This document shows positions 35,036 to 44,942 of a DNA stretch of 64,000 nt, piece by piece (the stretch's first letter is position 1; every line of letters begins with the position of its first letter). The notes beneath the pieces are model-generated. The model made no database searches. It was not told the DNA's origin and saw nothing but the letters and a program-made list of their open reading frames with translations. Origin of the DNA: Chroogloeocystis siderophila 5.2 s.c.1 (GTDB lineage Bacteria > Cyanobacteriota > Cyanobacteriia > Cyanobacteriales > Chroococcidiopsidaceae); the NCBI RefSeq assembly GCF_001904655.1, contig NZ_MRCC01000003.1, forward strand, positions 124,001 to 188,000. The letters run 5' to 3'. The translations under genes and the position numbers were made by a program.

Positions 35036-37744
35036 GTGTCTTCTGGAGGTATTTTGGCTGCTGTTCCTTTGCCGCATAATGAATCAGAGCGTCTAGAAGC
35101 ACTACGTCGCTACAACATCCTTGACACGCCTCCCGAAGAATCATTTGACCGTATTACAGCTTTGGCAGCACGCTTGTTTAATGTGCCTGTTGCGCTAGTT
35201 TCCTTCGTTGATGAATTTCGGGCTTGGTTCAAATCTGCGCATGGGTTTGATTCGCGGCAGATTCCTCGCCAAGACACTATCTGTAGTATTGCTATTTTGT
35301 CAGATGATGTTTTCGTCGTTTTAGATACTCGTGAAGATCCGCAATTTGCGTGTAAGGACTTTTCATTACGCGAACCAGGAATTCGTTTTTATGCGGGTGC
35401 GCCGCTGATCACGAGTGATGGCTTTAATTTAGGTACGATTTGCTTGGTAGATAGTCGACCGCATCAAGATTTTAGTTTACAACAGCGAGCAACACTTGCT
35501 GACCTAGCAGCGATCGTCGTTGATGAATTAGAGTTGCGGTTTGCTGCCTATAAAATCTCTCAGTTGGACGCTGCACTATTAAAAATTACTGAGGCAGTAT
35601 CAGCGGCAACAGGGGATGCATTTTTTACGTCGCTGGTTACACACCTCACCCAAGCACTCGGCGTAGAATATGCATTTATTGGCGAATTAGTCGAGCCAGA
35701 AAAAGAGAACATCAGAACGATCGCACTCTATGCTCAAGAACGAATTAGCGAAAATATCGAGCATTCTTTGCTCAACACGCCTTGTCAACACGTTATTCAG
35801 CAAAAAAAGCCCTGCTGTTATCCGCGTAATATTCAAGCAGAGTTTCCGGAAAATTATTTACTCGCACAGATGGGAGTAGACAGCTATCTAGCAACTCCAC
35901 TGTTAAATTCGACTGGTAAGGTGCTGGGATTGCTGGCGATTATGGCTTGCAAACCGCTAGAAAATATTTATCTCGCAGAACTGCTTTTAACAGTCTTTGC
36001 AACGCGTGCAACCGCAGAATTAGAGCGTAAACAAGCAGAAGAAGAACGCCTTAAGCTACTCAACCGCGAACGGCATTACACGCAACAGTTACATGGGTTA
36101 ACCGAGGCAGCACTTGCGATTAACTCTGCGCTTTCGGTAGAAGAAGTACTACAAGTGATCACCGAACAGGCGCGGGCGATTATTGGCGCGCACCAGTCGG
36201 TTACGAGTATGACAGTTAATCAAAACTGGGCGCAGGCGATTAACGCGGTCTCCCTTTCTGACAAGTATGCGCAGTGGCGAAGCTACAGTCAAAAACCCGA
36301 TGGTTCAGGAATTTATGCGTGTGTTTGTCATCTCAATCGCCCGATGCGAATGACGCAAGCTGAACTAGAAGCGCATCGGCGCTGGCGAGGATTTGGGATA
36401 CACGCGGCGGAACATCCACCAATGCGGGGTTGGCTAGCAGCACCAATGACAGGACGCGATGGACGTAATATTGGGTTAATTCAGTTATCTGATAAGTATG
36501 TTGGCGAGTTTACGCAAGAAGACGAAGCGATTATTGTGCAATTAGCACAGATGGCGTCGGTAGCTGTCGAAAATGCTAGATTGTACGCAGCCGAACAACA
36601 AGCACGTACGCAAGCAGAAACCGCGAATCGGCTCAAAGATGAATTTCTTGCCGTACTTTCTCACGAATTGCGATCGCCACTTAATCCGATTTTGGGTTGG
36701 TCAAAGCTACTTTTAACGCATAATTTTGATGCGACAAAAACTCAGTACGCGCTAGAAACAATTGAACGCAATGCCAAGTTACAGTCGCAACTGATCGAAG
36801 ACTTACTCGATGTCTCACGAATTCTACGCGCTAAGCTTAGTCTCAATGTAGCTCCCGTAGACCTGGCTACGGTGATTACCGCCGCGATGGAAACAGTGCG
36901 CCTAGCAGCGGAGGTCAAAGCAATCAAGCTCATCACCAATTTTGAACCAGTAGGGCAAGTCTTAGGAGATGCTAACCGCTTGCAGCAAGTTGTTTGGAAT
37001 CTACTCTCTAATGCGGTTAAGTTTACTGCGGCTGGCGGTCAAGTTGAGATTGCACTCAACAGTAGTGATCGCCAAGCACAAATTCGCGTCATTGATACAG
37101 GTAAAGGTATTGAGTCTGAATTCTTACCTTTTGTCTTTGACTATTTTCGGCAAGCTGATAGTACGACGACACGCTCTTTTGGCGGGTTAGGGCTGGGACT
37201 CGCAATTGTACGTCACTTGGTAGAATTACACGGTGGTAGTGTTCAAGCCAAAAGCCCTGGAATAGGGCAAGGCGCAACTTTTACGGTACTCCTGCCTTTA
37301 GTCACTGCAACACCACCAGCGAACCAAGAAAATTTGGTAGTTGACGATGTACCGACGCTGCAAGGAATTAAGGTACTTGTTGTAGATGACGAAGCAGATA
37401 CCCGCGATTTGATTGTGTTTATCCTCGAAGAGTATGGCGCTAGCGTACGCGCTGTTACGTCTGCAAAACAAGTGATTGAGGTGTTTACGCGCGGCGATCG
37501 CGCCGATATTCTTCTTAGTGATATCGGGATGCCCGAAATGGATGGTTATACATTAATGCGGACACTGCGATCGCTTCCTCAAAATCAAAGCGGCGATATT
37601 CCCGCGATCGCACTCACCGCCTACGCAGGCGAAACGAACCACCAACAAATCCTCGCGGCTGGCTTTCAAAAACACCTTGCTAAACCTGTCGACCCAGCCG
37701 AGTTAGTTAAAGCGATCGCCCAATTTGTGATGACTACTAATTAA
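35036..37744 (+). CDS. GAF-domain hybrid sensor histidine kinase
   Basis: This 902 aa signalling protein has three GAF-type sensor domains (about residues 15-170, 180-335 and 350-520), then HisKA with phospho-acceptor His543 in LSHELRSPLN. An HATPase with DANRLQQVVWNLLSNAVKF and GGLGLGLAIVRHL follows, and a C-terminal receiver (about 780-900) with VVDDEADTR and phosphoacceptor Asp829 in SDIGMPEMDG. The second GAF does not show an obvious bilin-binding Cys-His pair, so phytochrome-like photosensing is not supported. The cognate output is not in the window. The start is GTG 35036. The gene ends convergently, overlapping the aldo/keto reductase by 4 bases. Confidence 0.88.
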   Translation: MSSGGILAAVPLPHNESERLEALRRYNILDTPPEESFDRITALAARLFNVPVALVSFVDEFRAWFKSAHGFDSRQIPRQDTICSIAILSDDVFVVLDTREDPQFACKDFSLREPGIRFYAGAPLITSDGFNLGTICLVDSRPHQDFSLQQRATLADLAAIVVDELELRFAAYKISQLDAALLKITEAVSAATGDAFFTSLVTHLTQALGVEYAFIGELVEPEKENIRTIALYAQERISENIEHSLLNTPCQHVIQQKKPCCYPRNIQAEFPENYLLAQMGVDSYLATPLLNSTGKVLGLLAIMACKPLENIYLAELLLTVFATRATAELERKQAEEERLKLLNRERHYTQQLHGLTEAALAINSALSVEEVLQVITEQARAIIGAHQSVTSMTVNQNWAQAINAVSLSDKYAQWRSYSQKPDGSGIYACVCHLNRPMRMTQAELEAHRRWRGFGIHAAEHPPMRGWLAAPMTGRDGRNIGLIQLSDKYVGEFTQEDEAIIVQLAQMASVAVENARLYAAEQQARTQAETANRLKDEFLAVLSHELRSPLNPILGWSKLLLTHNFDATKTQYALETIERNAKLQSQLIEDLLDVSRILRAKLSLNVAPVDLATVITAAMETVRLAAEVKAIKLITNFEPVGQVLGDANRLQQVVWNLLSNAVKFTAAGGQVEIALNSSDRQAQIRVIDTGKGIESEFLPFVFDYFRQADSTTTRSFGGLGLGLAIVRHLVELHGGSVQAKSPGIGQGATFTVLLPLVTATPPANQENLVVDDVPTLQGIKVLVVDDEADTRDLIVFILEEYGASVRAVTSAKQVIEVFTRGDRADILLSDIGMPEMDGYTLMRTLRSLPQNQSGDIPAIALTAYAGETNHQQILAAGFQKHLAKPVDPAELVKAIAQFVMTTN

Positions 37745-38874
37745 CCCCACAATCGCCGTCTTTCGCGTCCGTTGAGTCTACTATGAGTATCTTGGAGTAA
37801 TGTCGGAATATCAAGCTGTTGTGGACAACGCGGCAGACAATCACCGCATTCGGTACAACGGTTTGCTTTCATTCCAGGAAACCAGTGTCCAGCATTTTCA
37901 AACATTCCATAACGATATTTGCCGTATTCAGTCATATCGTAAGCTACAGCAAGATTTCGCAATCGCAGAACTTCGGGAATATTAATCTTCTCAGGACAAG
38001 GTAAACACGCGTTGCATTGGCTACAGCGATCGCTTCCTAGCGTATTTTCTTGAGTTGTTTCTAAACACTGCATTACAGCAATTTCTTGCGGTGTTAAAGG
38101 TTCCGTGCGATCGCTTATACTGAGTGGTACTACAAGTTCTGTTGCGTTTGCGGCTCCAACACTCAGCGTTGTGATGCGCGGATCGCTGAGTAAAAACCGA
38201 TAGTTTAACTCTAGTGGGGAAAAAGGTTGACACAACGCTTGTAATTTTGGCGGTGGTGTGTAAAGAAGTCCACCTTTATCAGCGGGTGAGATAATGAAAA
38301 CTCCCATATCCTTTTGCGCTGCGAGTGCGATCGCTGCGACATTACGCTGAAAAAAATAGTAATAATGCAGATTGACAAATTCAAATAAATCTGTATTTAT
38401 CGCTGCTAAGATAATTTCCAGTGGCGCATGGGTAGAAAAACCCAGATGACGGACTCTGCCATCTGCAACAGCTTGTTGAACTGCTTGCATATAGCCAGGC
38501 TGCTGAATGAGGTCAAGATGCTCCCAAGTGTTGATACCATGAATGGCCAAACAATCTAAATAATCTAATCCCAAGCGCGTGAGCGATTCATCAATACATC
38601 GCTGCATATTATCCGCATCAAGTGTAGGGGCGATTTTAGTTGTAATGTGCAGTTGCGATCGCGTTTTTGGTAATCCGGCTTTGATTGCTGCCCCTAGATA
38701 CTGTTCGCTTTTGCCATAGCCTCTAGCAGTTTCTAGATGATTCACGCCTTGTAAGACAGCTTGGTACACTGTTTGCCGTGCATTTTCCTCCGAAGCCAGA
38801 TAGCGCATCGTTCCCAAGGAGAACACGGATAAAAGGAGATTAGTTTTCCCGAAGCGGCGGTAGCGCATTGTCAT
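37741..38874 (-). CDS. Aldo/keto reductase with two C-terminal Fe-S cluster motifs
   Basis: This 377 aa protein has a TIM-barrel aldo/keto reductase domain (RRFGKTNLLLSVFSLGTMRY, then LETARGYGKSEQYLG) in the first 270 residues. A ferredoxin-like tail with two cysteine clusters follows: CSQCNACLPCP near 285 and CTECGDCLPRCP near 340. The second has the CxxCxxCxxxC spacing of a 4Fe-4S site. Such fusions couple NAD(P)H-dependent aldehyde/ketone chemistry to iron-sulfur electron transfer. Substrates are unknown. It starts at ATG 38874, convergent and overlapping by 4 bases with the histidine kinase gene. Confidence 0.85.
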   Translation of the reverse strand: MTMRYRRFGKTNLLLSVFSLGTMRYLASEENARQTVYQAVLQGVNHLETARGYGKSEQYLGAAIKAGLPKTRSQLHITTKIAPTLDADNMQRCIDESLTRLGLDYLDCLAIHGINTWEHLDLIQQPGYMQAVQQAVADGRVRHLGFSTHAPLEIILAAINTDLFEFVNLHYYYFFQRNVAAIALAAQKDMGVFIISPADKGGLLYTPPPKLQALCQPFSPLELNYRFLLSDPRITTLSVGAANATELVVPLSISDRTEPLTPQEIAVMQCLETTQENTLGSDRCSQCNACLPCPEKINIPEVLRLRNLAVAYDMTEYGKYRYGMFENAGHWFPGMKANRCTECGDCLPRCPQQLDIPTLLQDTHSRLNGRERRRLWG

Positions 38875-38876
38875 AG

Positions 38877-38995
38877 GGGTGAGAGGTGAAGGGTGAGAGG
38901 TAAGGGGTGAGGAATGAGGGGTGAGGGGTGAGAGAACATCATATGTATTTTTCCTCTGCTTCCTCTGCTTCCTCTGCTTCCTCTGCTTCCTCTGC
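38877..38995. repeat. Repeat cluster with five tandem TTCCTCTGC units
   Basis: GGGGTGAG-type repeats (38878-38934) join AGAGAACATCATATGTATTT (38931-38950), the reverse complement of the core at 13355-13385. Five perfect tandem copies of the 9-mer TTCCTCTGC follow (38951-38995). It lies between the aldo/keto reductase and bifunctional nuclease genes. Confidence 0.8.
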
Positions 38996-39001
38996 TTTCT
39001 T

Positions 39002-39502
39002 CTAGCTTTCGCCCATAAAGCCTCCTCCCTTGATTAAATCCTCTGGGCGGAGATTGGCAAGAAATTCACGAAATGCTTGCTGTTCGGCTTCATCCGCGTC
39101 GCGATCGACCGGAATCGAGGCATCAGCTACAACTTCTTCCATCACCCAAATCGGGCTATTGGTACGCAGCGCGATCGCGATCGCATCACTTGGACGGGCG
39201 TCGATTTCTTTTTTGACTTCTCCTTGGCTAACGGTGAGTAGCGCATAAAAGGTACCGTCTTGGATCGCATTAATTACAATCCGCTCTAAAGTCATGCCCC
39301 ACGCTTCCAAGATATTGGCAATTAAATCGTGCGTTAGAGGACGCGGAGGCTTTTGATTTTCCAAAGCACCAATAATTGCCTTTGCCTGATCTTGGTTGAT
39401 ATAAATGGGTAAAGCGCGTCGCTCTTGACCATCTTTCAAAAGCACTATTGGGCTGCGGTTTACGGCATCTATTGCAATGCCAGCGACTCTCATTTCAATC
39501 AT
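39002..39502 (-). CDS. Bifunctional nuclease (BFN/DUF151) family protein
   Basis: This 166 aa protein has the BFN domain (DUF151) across residues 1-135: EMRVAGIAIDAVNRSPIVLL, GRxLPIYI-type strand RRALPIYINQDQA, and EIDARPSDAIAIALR, the family signature. Plant and bacterial members have been reported to act on both RNA and DNA, but catalytic residues are not well established. The acidic C-terminal tail (DRDADEAEQQAFREFLANLR) resembles a UVR-type helix. It starts at ATG 39502, upstream of and divergent from ribE. Confidence 0.85.
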   Translation of the reverse strand: MIEMRVAGIAIDAVNRSPIVLLKDGQERRALPIYINQDQAKAIIGALENQKPPRPLTHDLIANILEAWGMTLERIVINAIQDGTFYALLTVSQGEVKKEIDARPSDAIAIALRTNSPIWVMEEVVADASIPVDRDADEAEQQAFREFLANLRPEDLIKGGGFMGES

Positions 39503-39838
39503 TGGCGTAGCCTCTAGAATCCTTTGTCATAGCAGTCAGAAGGAAACACATAAATTTCTATATACTTCTATTTTTGGCTGTCACAGAACTAATTGCCCTA
39601 CTTACGCAAAAATTAGGTAGCAATACTCTGCTAAGTCATTCCAGCATAGACAAATTAAAATGTACTTATCCCAAGTATGCCCTGATCTTGATGTAGATAG
39701 ATTAAACTAGCTTTGACTACATATAAGTTAGATAAAAGTAAGAAAACACGCCTTCTCCGGTCAGGTCATTCCTCTACTTATCTCATAAGTTGTAAGCTTT
39801 TAGACTTAATTTATACTGATATTCACAACAGAAATGCG
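39503..39838. other. Divergent spacer bifunctional nuclease/ribE
   Basis: No gene is seen in 336 bp. An open frame extends 42 codons upstream of the ribE ATG (from TTG 39713) but has no family similarity, so it is taken as leader. No FMN riboswitch pattern was seen. Confidence 0.4.
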
Positions 39839-40504
39839 ATGTTTACAGGGTTAATTCAAGCATTGGGAACGATGCGATCACTAGGGGGCGATCGCTGGCA
39901 AATTAATTGTCATCACAGTAGTGACGCTATTCTACAGGATCTTGCCACGGGTGATAGCGTTGCGGTTGATGGTGTTTGTTTGACGGTTACAGAGGTATTA
40001 CCGCAAGGTTTTGTCGCCACCGCATCGCCAGAAACACTGCGACGCACAACTTTAGGACAACATCCTGATCGCGTTGTTAATCTCGAAGCCGCGCTAAGAG
40101 TTGGCAGCAAACTCGGCGGTCATTTTGTCATGGGTCACGTCGATGGTGTAGGCTATTTGCAAAGCGCTGAGCAAACGGCGACGTCGTGGGAAATGACCTT
40201 TAGTGCACCCGATGCGATCGCGCGTTATATTGTTCCGAAAGGGAGTATCGCCGTTAACGGTGTCAGCTTGACTATTGCCGATTGGCATCCAGCGATGAAT
40301 TCATTTAAAGTTGCGGTGATTCCACTATCTTATGCTGAAACAAACTTACAGTATCTCCGCCCTGGCGATGGAGTTAATTTGGAAGGAGATATTTTAGGCA
40401 AATACGTCGAGAAGCTAATTCAATCGGGTACTCATTATCAAGTTGCTGATTCGGTGGTTGATAGTGTCACCCCTGCGTTTTTAGTAGAAAATGGGTATCT
40501 GTAG
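39839..40504 (+). CDS. ribE: Riboflavin synthase, alpha chain
   Basis: This 221 aa enzyme has two lumazine-binding domains and dismutates two 6,7-dimethyl-8-ribityllumazine molecules to riboflavin. Duplicate motifs are GDSVAVDGVCLTVTEV (domain 1) and KGSIAVNGVSLTIADW (domain 2). ATG 39839 gives the universal start MFTGLIQ; the frame is open 42 codons further upstream, but that part is not family sequence. The substrate loops GHFVMGHVDG and NLEGDILGKYVEKL are intact. No other rib gene is nearby. Confidence 0.95.
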   Translation: MFTGLIQALGTMRSLGGDRWQINCHHSSDAILQDLATGDSVAVDGVCLTVTEVLPQGFVATASPETLRRTTLGQHPDRVVNLEAALRVGSKLGGHFVMGHVDGVGYLQSAEQTATSWEMTFSAPDAIARYIVPKGSIAVNGVSLTIADWHPAMNSFKVAVIPLSYAETNLQYLRPGDGVNLEGDILGKYVEKLIQSGTHYQVADSVVDSVTPAFLVENGYL

Positions 40505-40603
40505 GTTAGGTAACAGGTAATAAGTAATAGATTCTTTTTACCAATTGCCAACATAGTTTCTGTCTGCGGCACACTAGAGAAAATGAGCATCACCATCTAA
40601 CCT

Positions 40604-42127
40604 ATGCAGACGCTGGAAAAAACCCATCCCAAACTACAAGAACTAAAAACCCGTCTGAGTGAAATCAACGACATCGAGTCAGCCGCATCACTGCTTTACT
40701 GGGATCAAGCAACGTATATGCCCCCAGGCGGTGCAGCCGCGCGGGGACGCCAACTCGCAACGTTACGACACATCGCGCATACAAAATTTACCGATCCAGC
40801 CATTGGACAACTTTTAGAAGATTTAAGTTCGTACGAAACGAGTTTACCGCCTGATTCGGATGAAGCAAGCTTGATTCGCGTGACACGCCGCGATTACGAA
40901 CGCGCCGTCAAAATTCCTGCTGACTTTACTGCGAGATTTTCGCAACATTCAACTGAAACGTATGAAGTGTGGGCAAAAGCGCGGAGTGCGAATGATTTTG
41001 CTGCGGTTCAACCGTATCTCGAAAAAACACTCGAACTCAGTCGCGAACTTGCGAATTTCTTTCCTGGTTACGAGCATATAGCCGATCCATTGATTGCGGA
41101 AGCTGATTATGGTATGAAAGCCACCAGCGTTAGGGAACTATTTGCCGAATTACGCCAGCAACTTGTACCGATTGTGGAAGCGATTTCTGCACAGCCTGTC
41201 ATTGATGCTTCGTGTTTGCATCAGCATTTTCCTGAAGCCGAACAAATCGCGTTTAGCTTGAAGGTAATTGAAAAACTTGGTTACGACTTTCAGCGGGGAC
41301 GACAAGATAAAACGTTGCATCCGTTTATGACGAAGTTCTCGACGGGTGATGTGCGGATTACGACGCGGATTCGCGAAAATGATTTGAACGAAGGGCTATT
41401 TAGTACAATTCATGAAACAGGTCATGCTTTGTACGAGCAAGGTGTGAATCGTGATTTTGAAGCAACGCCGCTAGCGGGTGGAACTTCTTCAGGCGTTCAC
41501 GAAAGTCAATCGCGGTTGTGGGAAAACATGGTAGGGCGTAGTCGTCCTTTCTGGAAGTTTTTCTATCCACAATTACAAGCGCAGTTTCCGCAACAACTAG
41601 GTGATGTTGCTTTAGAGACATTTTATCGGGCGATTAATAAAGTTGAGCGATCGCTGATTCGCACCGATGCGGATGAAGTCACCTACAACCTGCACGTGAT
41701 GATTCGCTTTGACTTGGAATTGCAACTTCTTGAAGGAACTTTAGCTGTTCGCGATTTGCCGCAAGCTTGGAATGAACGCTATCGTAGTGATTTGGGTATC
41801 GTACCACCGAATGATGCTCATGGCGTTTTACAAGATGTCCATTGGTATGGTGGCATGATCGGGGGAATGTTCCAAGGTTATACGCTAGGGAACTTGATGA
41901 GTGCGCAGTTTTTCCAAGCCGCCTTACAAGCGCATCCACATATCTCTACGGAAATCGAGCAAGGTAATTTTGATACATTACATAATTGGTTGAAAACAAA
42001 TATTTATCAGCATGGACGTAAGTATACTGCTGCTGAAATTGTAGAACTGGCAACAGGAAAAGCTTTGAGTATTGAGCCATTCATTGCTTACATCCGCCGA
42101 AAATTCGGTGAATTGTACTCTTTGTAA
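40604..42127 (+). CDS. M32 family metallocarboxypeptidase
   Basis: This 507 aa M32 carboxypeptidase (Thermus Taq carboxypeptidase family) removes C-terminal residues. The zinc motif HETGHALYEQG (HExxH) is at about residue 270, with the downstream glutamate region GVHESQSRLWENMVG. The YWDQATYMPPGGAAARG segment near the N-terminus is typical. Length and ends match the family. It starts at ATG 40604. A strong Rho-independent terminator follows at 42163-42197. Confidence 0.92.
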   Translation: MQTLEKTHPKLQELKTRLSEINDIESAASLLYWDQATYMPPGGAAARGRQLATLRHIAHTKFTDPAIGQLLEDLSSYETSLPPDSDEASLIRVTRRDYERAVKIPADFTARFSQHSTETYEVWAKARSANDFAAVQPYLEKTLELSRELANFFPGYEHIADPLIAEADYGMKATSVRELFAELRQQLVPIVEAISAQPVIDASCLHQHFPEAEQIAFSLKVIEKLGYDFQRGRQDKTLHPFMTKFSTGDVRITTRIRENDLNEGLFSTIHETGHALYEQGVNRDFEATPLAGGTSSGVHESQSRLWENMVGRSRPFWKFFYPQLQAQFPQQLGDVALETFYRAINKVERSLIRTDADEVTYNLHVMIRFDLELQLLEGTLAVRDLPQAWNERYRSDLGIVPPNDAHGVLQDVHWYGGMIGGMFQGYTLGNLMSAQFFQAALQAHPHISTEIEQGNFDTLHNWLKTNIYQHGRKYTAAEIVELATGKALSIEPFIAYIRRKFGELYSL

Positions 42128-42162
42128 CAAGTGTTTCCGTACGAATTACACTACAGTGGAAC

Positions 42163-42197
42163 ATAGGCGAGATGATGCAAAGTTTCGCCTATTTTTT
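42163..42197 (+). terminator. Rho-independent terminator after the M32 peptidase
   Basis: TAGGCGA (42164-42170) pairs with TCGCCTA (42185-42191), followed by TTTTTT (42192-42197). This 7 bp stem and U-run end the M32 carboxypeptidase transcript. Confidence 0.85.
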
Positions 42198-42450
42198 AGT
42201 TGAGGTAATACTGAAAATAAAGGTAACTTATTTTACTGGATAACAGCAAGCGCCGTTAAACTATTTCCATCCAACGATGAGTTGCTGAAATCAAAGTTAG
42301 CGAAACATTTGTACTAATAAGAAGTCAATCTGATTGTGGTGTTGTAGACAGTAGGTGTCGCATTATTTTTTTTGATTTGAAATGAGTCATCGGCTGAAAA
42401 TTCTGCCGTTTAGTTGCTATAAAGGTAATGTTTCAATGTAGGGAGTGCTC

Positions 42451-44871
42451 ATGTCGGAGTTAATCCAGGCTGTCATTAATAGTGAAGAGAAAAGCGATCT
42501 ACGCTCGTTTGTTAGTGAAATTCGTCATCAAGAAAAGCGTTATTTATTGCGTAACGATATTTTGAGTGCTTATGCAGATTATTGTGATAAGCATCAAAAA
42601 TCAGAAGATTTTATTCAGTCCTCTAATTTAAGTAAGCTGATCTATTATACACAGGAAATTTTACAAGAAGATGGCAACCTGTGTTTAATTATTCGCCCAA
42701 AAATTGCCAGTCAAGAAGTTTATCGGTTAACTGAAGATCTCAATGCCGAAGAATTGAGCGTGCAAGAACTTTTAGATGTACGCGATCGCTTTGTCAACCG
42801 CTATCATCCTAACGAAGGTGATATTTTAGAACTAGATTTTCAACCATTTTACGATTACTCTCCTGCGATTCGCGATCCCAAAAATATTGGTAAAGGCGTA
42901 CAATATCTTAACCGCTACCTATCAAGTAAACTCTTCCAAGATCCACGGCAATGGTTAGAGAGTTTGTTTGATTTTCTGCGCTTGCATCAATACGAAGGTA
43001 GCCAACTGCTAATTAACGGACAAATTCAATCGCAGCAACGACTTTCAGACCAAATCAAAAAAGCGCTAACCTATGTCGGTAAATTAGATAGCGAAGAACC
43101 CTACGAAAAGTTTCGCTATGCACTACAATCGATGGGCTTTGAACCTGGTTGGGGAAATACTGCGGGTCGAGTCGCCGAAACGTTAGAAATTCTTGATGAA
43201 CTCATCGACTCACCAGATCACCAAACACTGGAAGCGTTTATTTCGCGGATTCCAATGGTGTTTAAAATTGTATTGGTGTCTGCCCACGGTTGGTTTGGTC
43301 AAGAAGGAGTTTTAGGAAGACCGGACACGGGTGGTCAAGTTGTGTACGTCCTTGACCAAGCAAAAAGTTTAGAAAAACAATTACAAGAAGATACAACACT
43401 TGCGGGATTGGATGTCCTCAATGTTCAACCCAAAGTCATTATCCTTACGCGGTTGATTCCTAATAGCGATGGAACGCTGTGTAACCAACGCCTTGAAAAA
43501 GTCCATGGTACAGAAAATGCTTGGATTTTGCGCGTACCGTTGCGGGAATTTAATCCAAAAATGACGCAAAACTGGATTTCGCGTTTTGAGTTTTGGCCTT
43601 ATCTAGAAACGTTTGCGATTGATTCGGAAAAAGAACTACGATCCGAGTTACGCGGTAATCCAGATTTGATTATTGGCAATTATACCGATGGCAATCTGGT
43701 GGCATTTTTACTCGCACGGCGGATGAAGGTAACGCAGTGCAATATTGCCCATGCGTTAGAAAAGTCGAAGTACTTGTTTAGTAACTTGTACTGGCAAGAC
43801 TTAGAAGATAAATACCATTTTTCCTTGCAATTCACTGCTGATTTGATTGCGATGAATGCGGCAAATTTTATCATCAGCAGCACGTATCAAGAAATTGTGG
43901 GGACACCCGATAGTGTGGGACAGTACGAATCGTACAAGTGTTTCACAATGCCAGAGTTGTATCACGTTGTCAGTGGTATTGAGTTATTTAGTCCCAAATT
44001 CAACGTCGTACCGCCTGGAGTTAACGAGACATACTATTTCCCGTATTCGCGGTGGGAAGATCGTGTCGAAAGCGATCGCGCCCGTATAGAAGAGTTGCTA
44101 TTTACCCAAGAAGACCCCAGCCAAATCTTTGGTAAACTCGACGATCCGACTAAGCGCCCAATTTTCTCAATGGCGCGTCTTGACCGTATTAAAAACTTGA
44201 CGGGTCTAGCCGAATGCTTTGGTAAAAGTCCGGAATTACAAGAACATTGTAATTTAATCTTAGTTGCAGGTAAGTTACGCGTTGAAGAGTCAGGCGACAA
44301 CGAAGAACGTGACGAAATAGAGAAGCTTTACCGCATCATTGATCAATACAATCTACATGGTAAGTTTCGCTGGTTAGGAGTGCGCCTGTCTAAAACTGAT
44401 TCTGGCGAAATTTATCGCGTCATAGCCGATCGTCAAGGTATTTTTGTGCAACCAGCGTTATTTGAGGCGTTTGGTTTAACGATTCTTGAAGCAATGATTT
44501 CCGGATTACCAACGTTTGCAACGCAGTTTGGCGGTCCACTCGAGATTATTAATGACAAGGTAAATGGCTTCTACATCAACCCAACACATCTAGAAGAAAC
44601 CGCCGAGAAAATTCTCGATTTTGTCACTAAATGCGAACAAAATCCTAACTATTGGTACGAGATTTCCACACGGGCGATGGATCGCGTTTACAGCACCTAC
44701 ACGTGGAAAATTCACACCACCAGGCTACTATCTTTAGCGCGAATCTATGGTTTTTGGAACTTTACTTCCAAGGAAAACCGCGAGGATTTGTTACGCTACC
44801 TTGAGGCACTATTCTACCTTATTTACAAGCCGAGAGCGCAACAGTTGCTAGAACAACATATGTATCGTTAA
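42451..44871 (+). CDS. susA: Sucrose synthase
   Basis: This 806 aa GT4 enzyme reversibly converts sucrose and UDP or ADP to fructose and a nucleotide sugar. In cyanobacteria it mainly cleaves sucrose. The length equals that of the filamentous cyanobacterial SusA. The N-terminal regulatory region (to about 270) is followed by VSAHGWFGQEGVLGRPDTGG (GT-B N-domain) and the C-domain with FSMARLDRIKNLTGL and PALFEAFGLTILEAMISGLP (EX7E nucleotide-sugar site). ATG 42451 is chosen over GTG 42445. The upstream 42198-42450 has no gene. Sucrose metabolism of this type is associated with osmotic stress and diazotrophy. Confidence 0.93.
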   Translation: MSELIQAVINSEEKSDLRSFVSEIRHQEKRYLLRNDILSAYADYCDKHQKSEDFIQSSNLSKLIYYTQEILQEDGNLCLIIRPKIASQEVYRLTEDLNAEELSVQELLDVRDRFVNRYHPNEGDILELDFQPFYDYSPAIRDPKNIGKGVQYLNRYLSSKLFQDPRQWLESLFDFLRLHQYEGSQLLINGQIQSQQRLSDQIKKALTYVGKLDSEEPYEKFRYALQSMGFEPGWGNTAGRVAETLEILDELIDSPDHQTLEAFISRIPMVFKIVLVSAHGWFGQEGVLGRPDTGGQVVYVLDQAKSLEKQLQEDTTLAGLDVLNVQPKVIILTRLIPNSDGTLCNQRLEKVHGTENAWILRVPLREFNPKMTQNWISRFEFWPYLETFAIDSEKELRSELRGNPDLIIGNYTDGNLVAFLLARRMKVTQCNIAHALEKSKYLFSNLYWQDLEDKYHFSLQFTADLIAMNAANFIISSTYQEIVGTPDSVGQYESYKCFTMPELYHVVSGIELFSPKFNVVPPGVNETYYFPYSRWEDRVESDRARIEELLFTQEDPSQIFGKLDDPTKRPIFSMARLDRIKNLTGLAECFGKSPELQEHCNLILVAGKLRVEESGDNEERDEIEKLYRIIDQYNLHGKFRWLGVRLSKTDSGEIYRVIADRQGIFVQPALFEAFGLTILEAMISGLPTFATQFGGPLEIINDKVNGFYINPTHLEETAEKILDFVTKCEQNPNYWYEISTRAMDRVYSTYTWKIHTTRLLSLARIYGFWNFTSKENREDLLRYLEALFYLIYKPRAQQLLEQHMYR

Positions 44872-44942
44872 AGAGGAGTTAGGGGAGAGGAGCGAGTTAT
44901 TGTTGAAATAGTCCTTCTTGCCCCCGCATTACTCTGTATTAT

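Noticed and set aside
35036-37744. Phytochrome-like bilin binding in the sensor kinase GAF domains
   Set aside because: No convincing bilin-attachment Cys-His or DXCF motif; CYPRN in the second GAF is not in the expected context.
39713-39838. Upstream extension of riboflavin synthase from TTG 39713
   Set aside because: The enzyme family starts MFTGLIQ; the 42 extra codons show no similarity.
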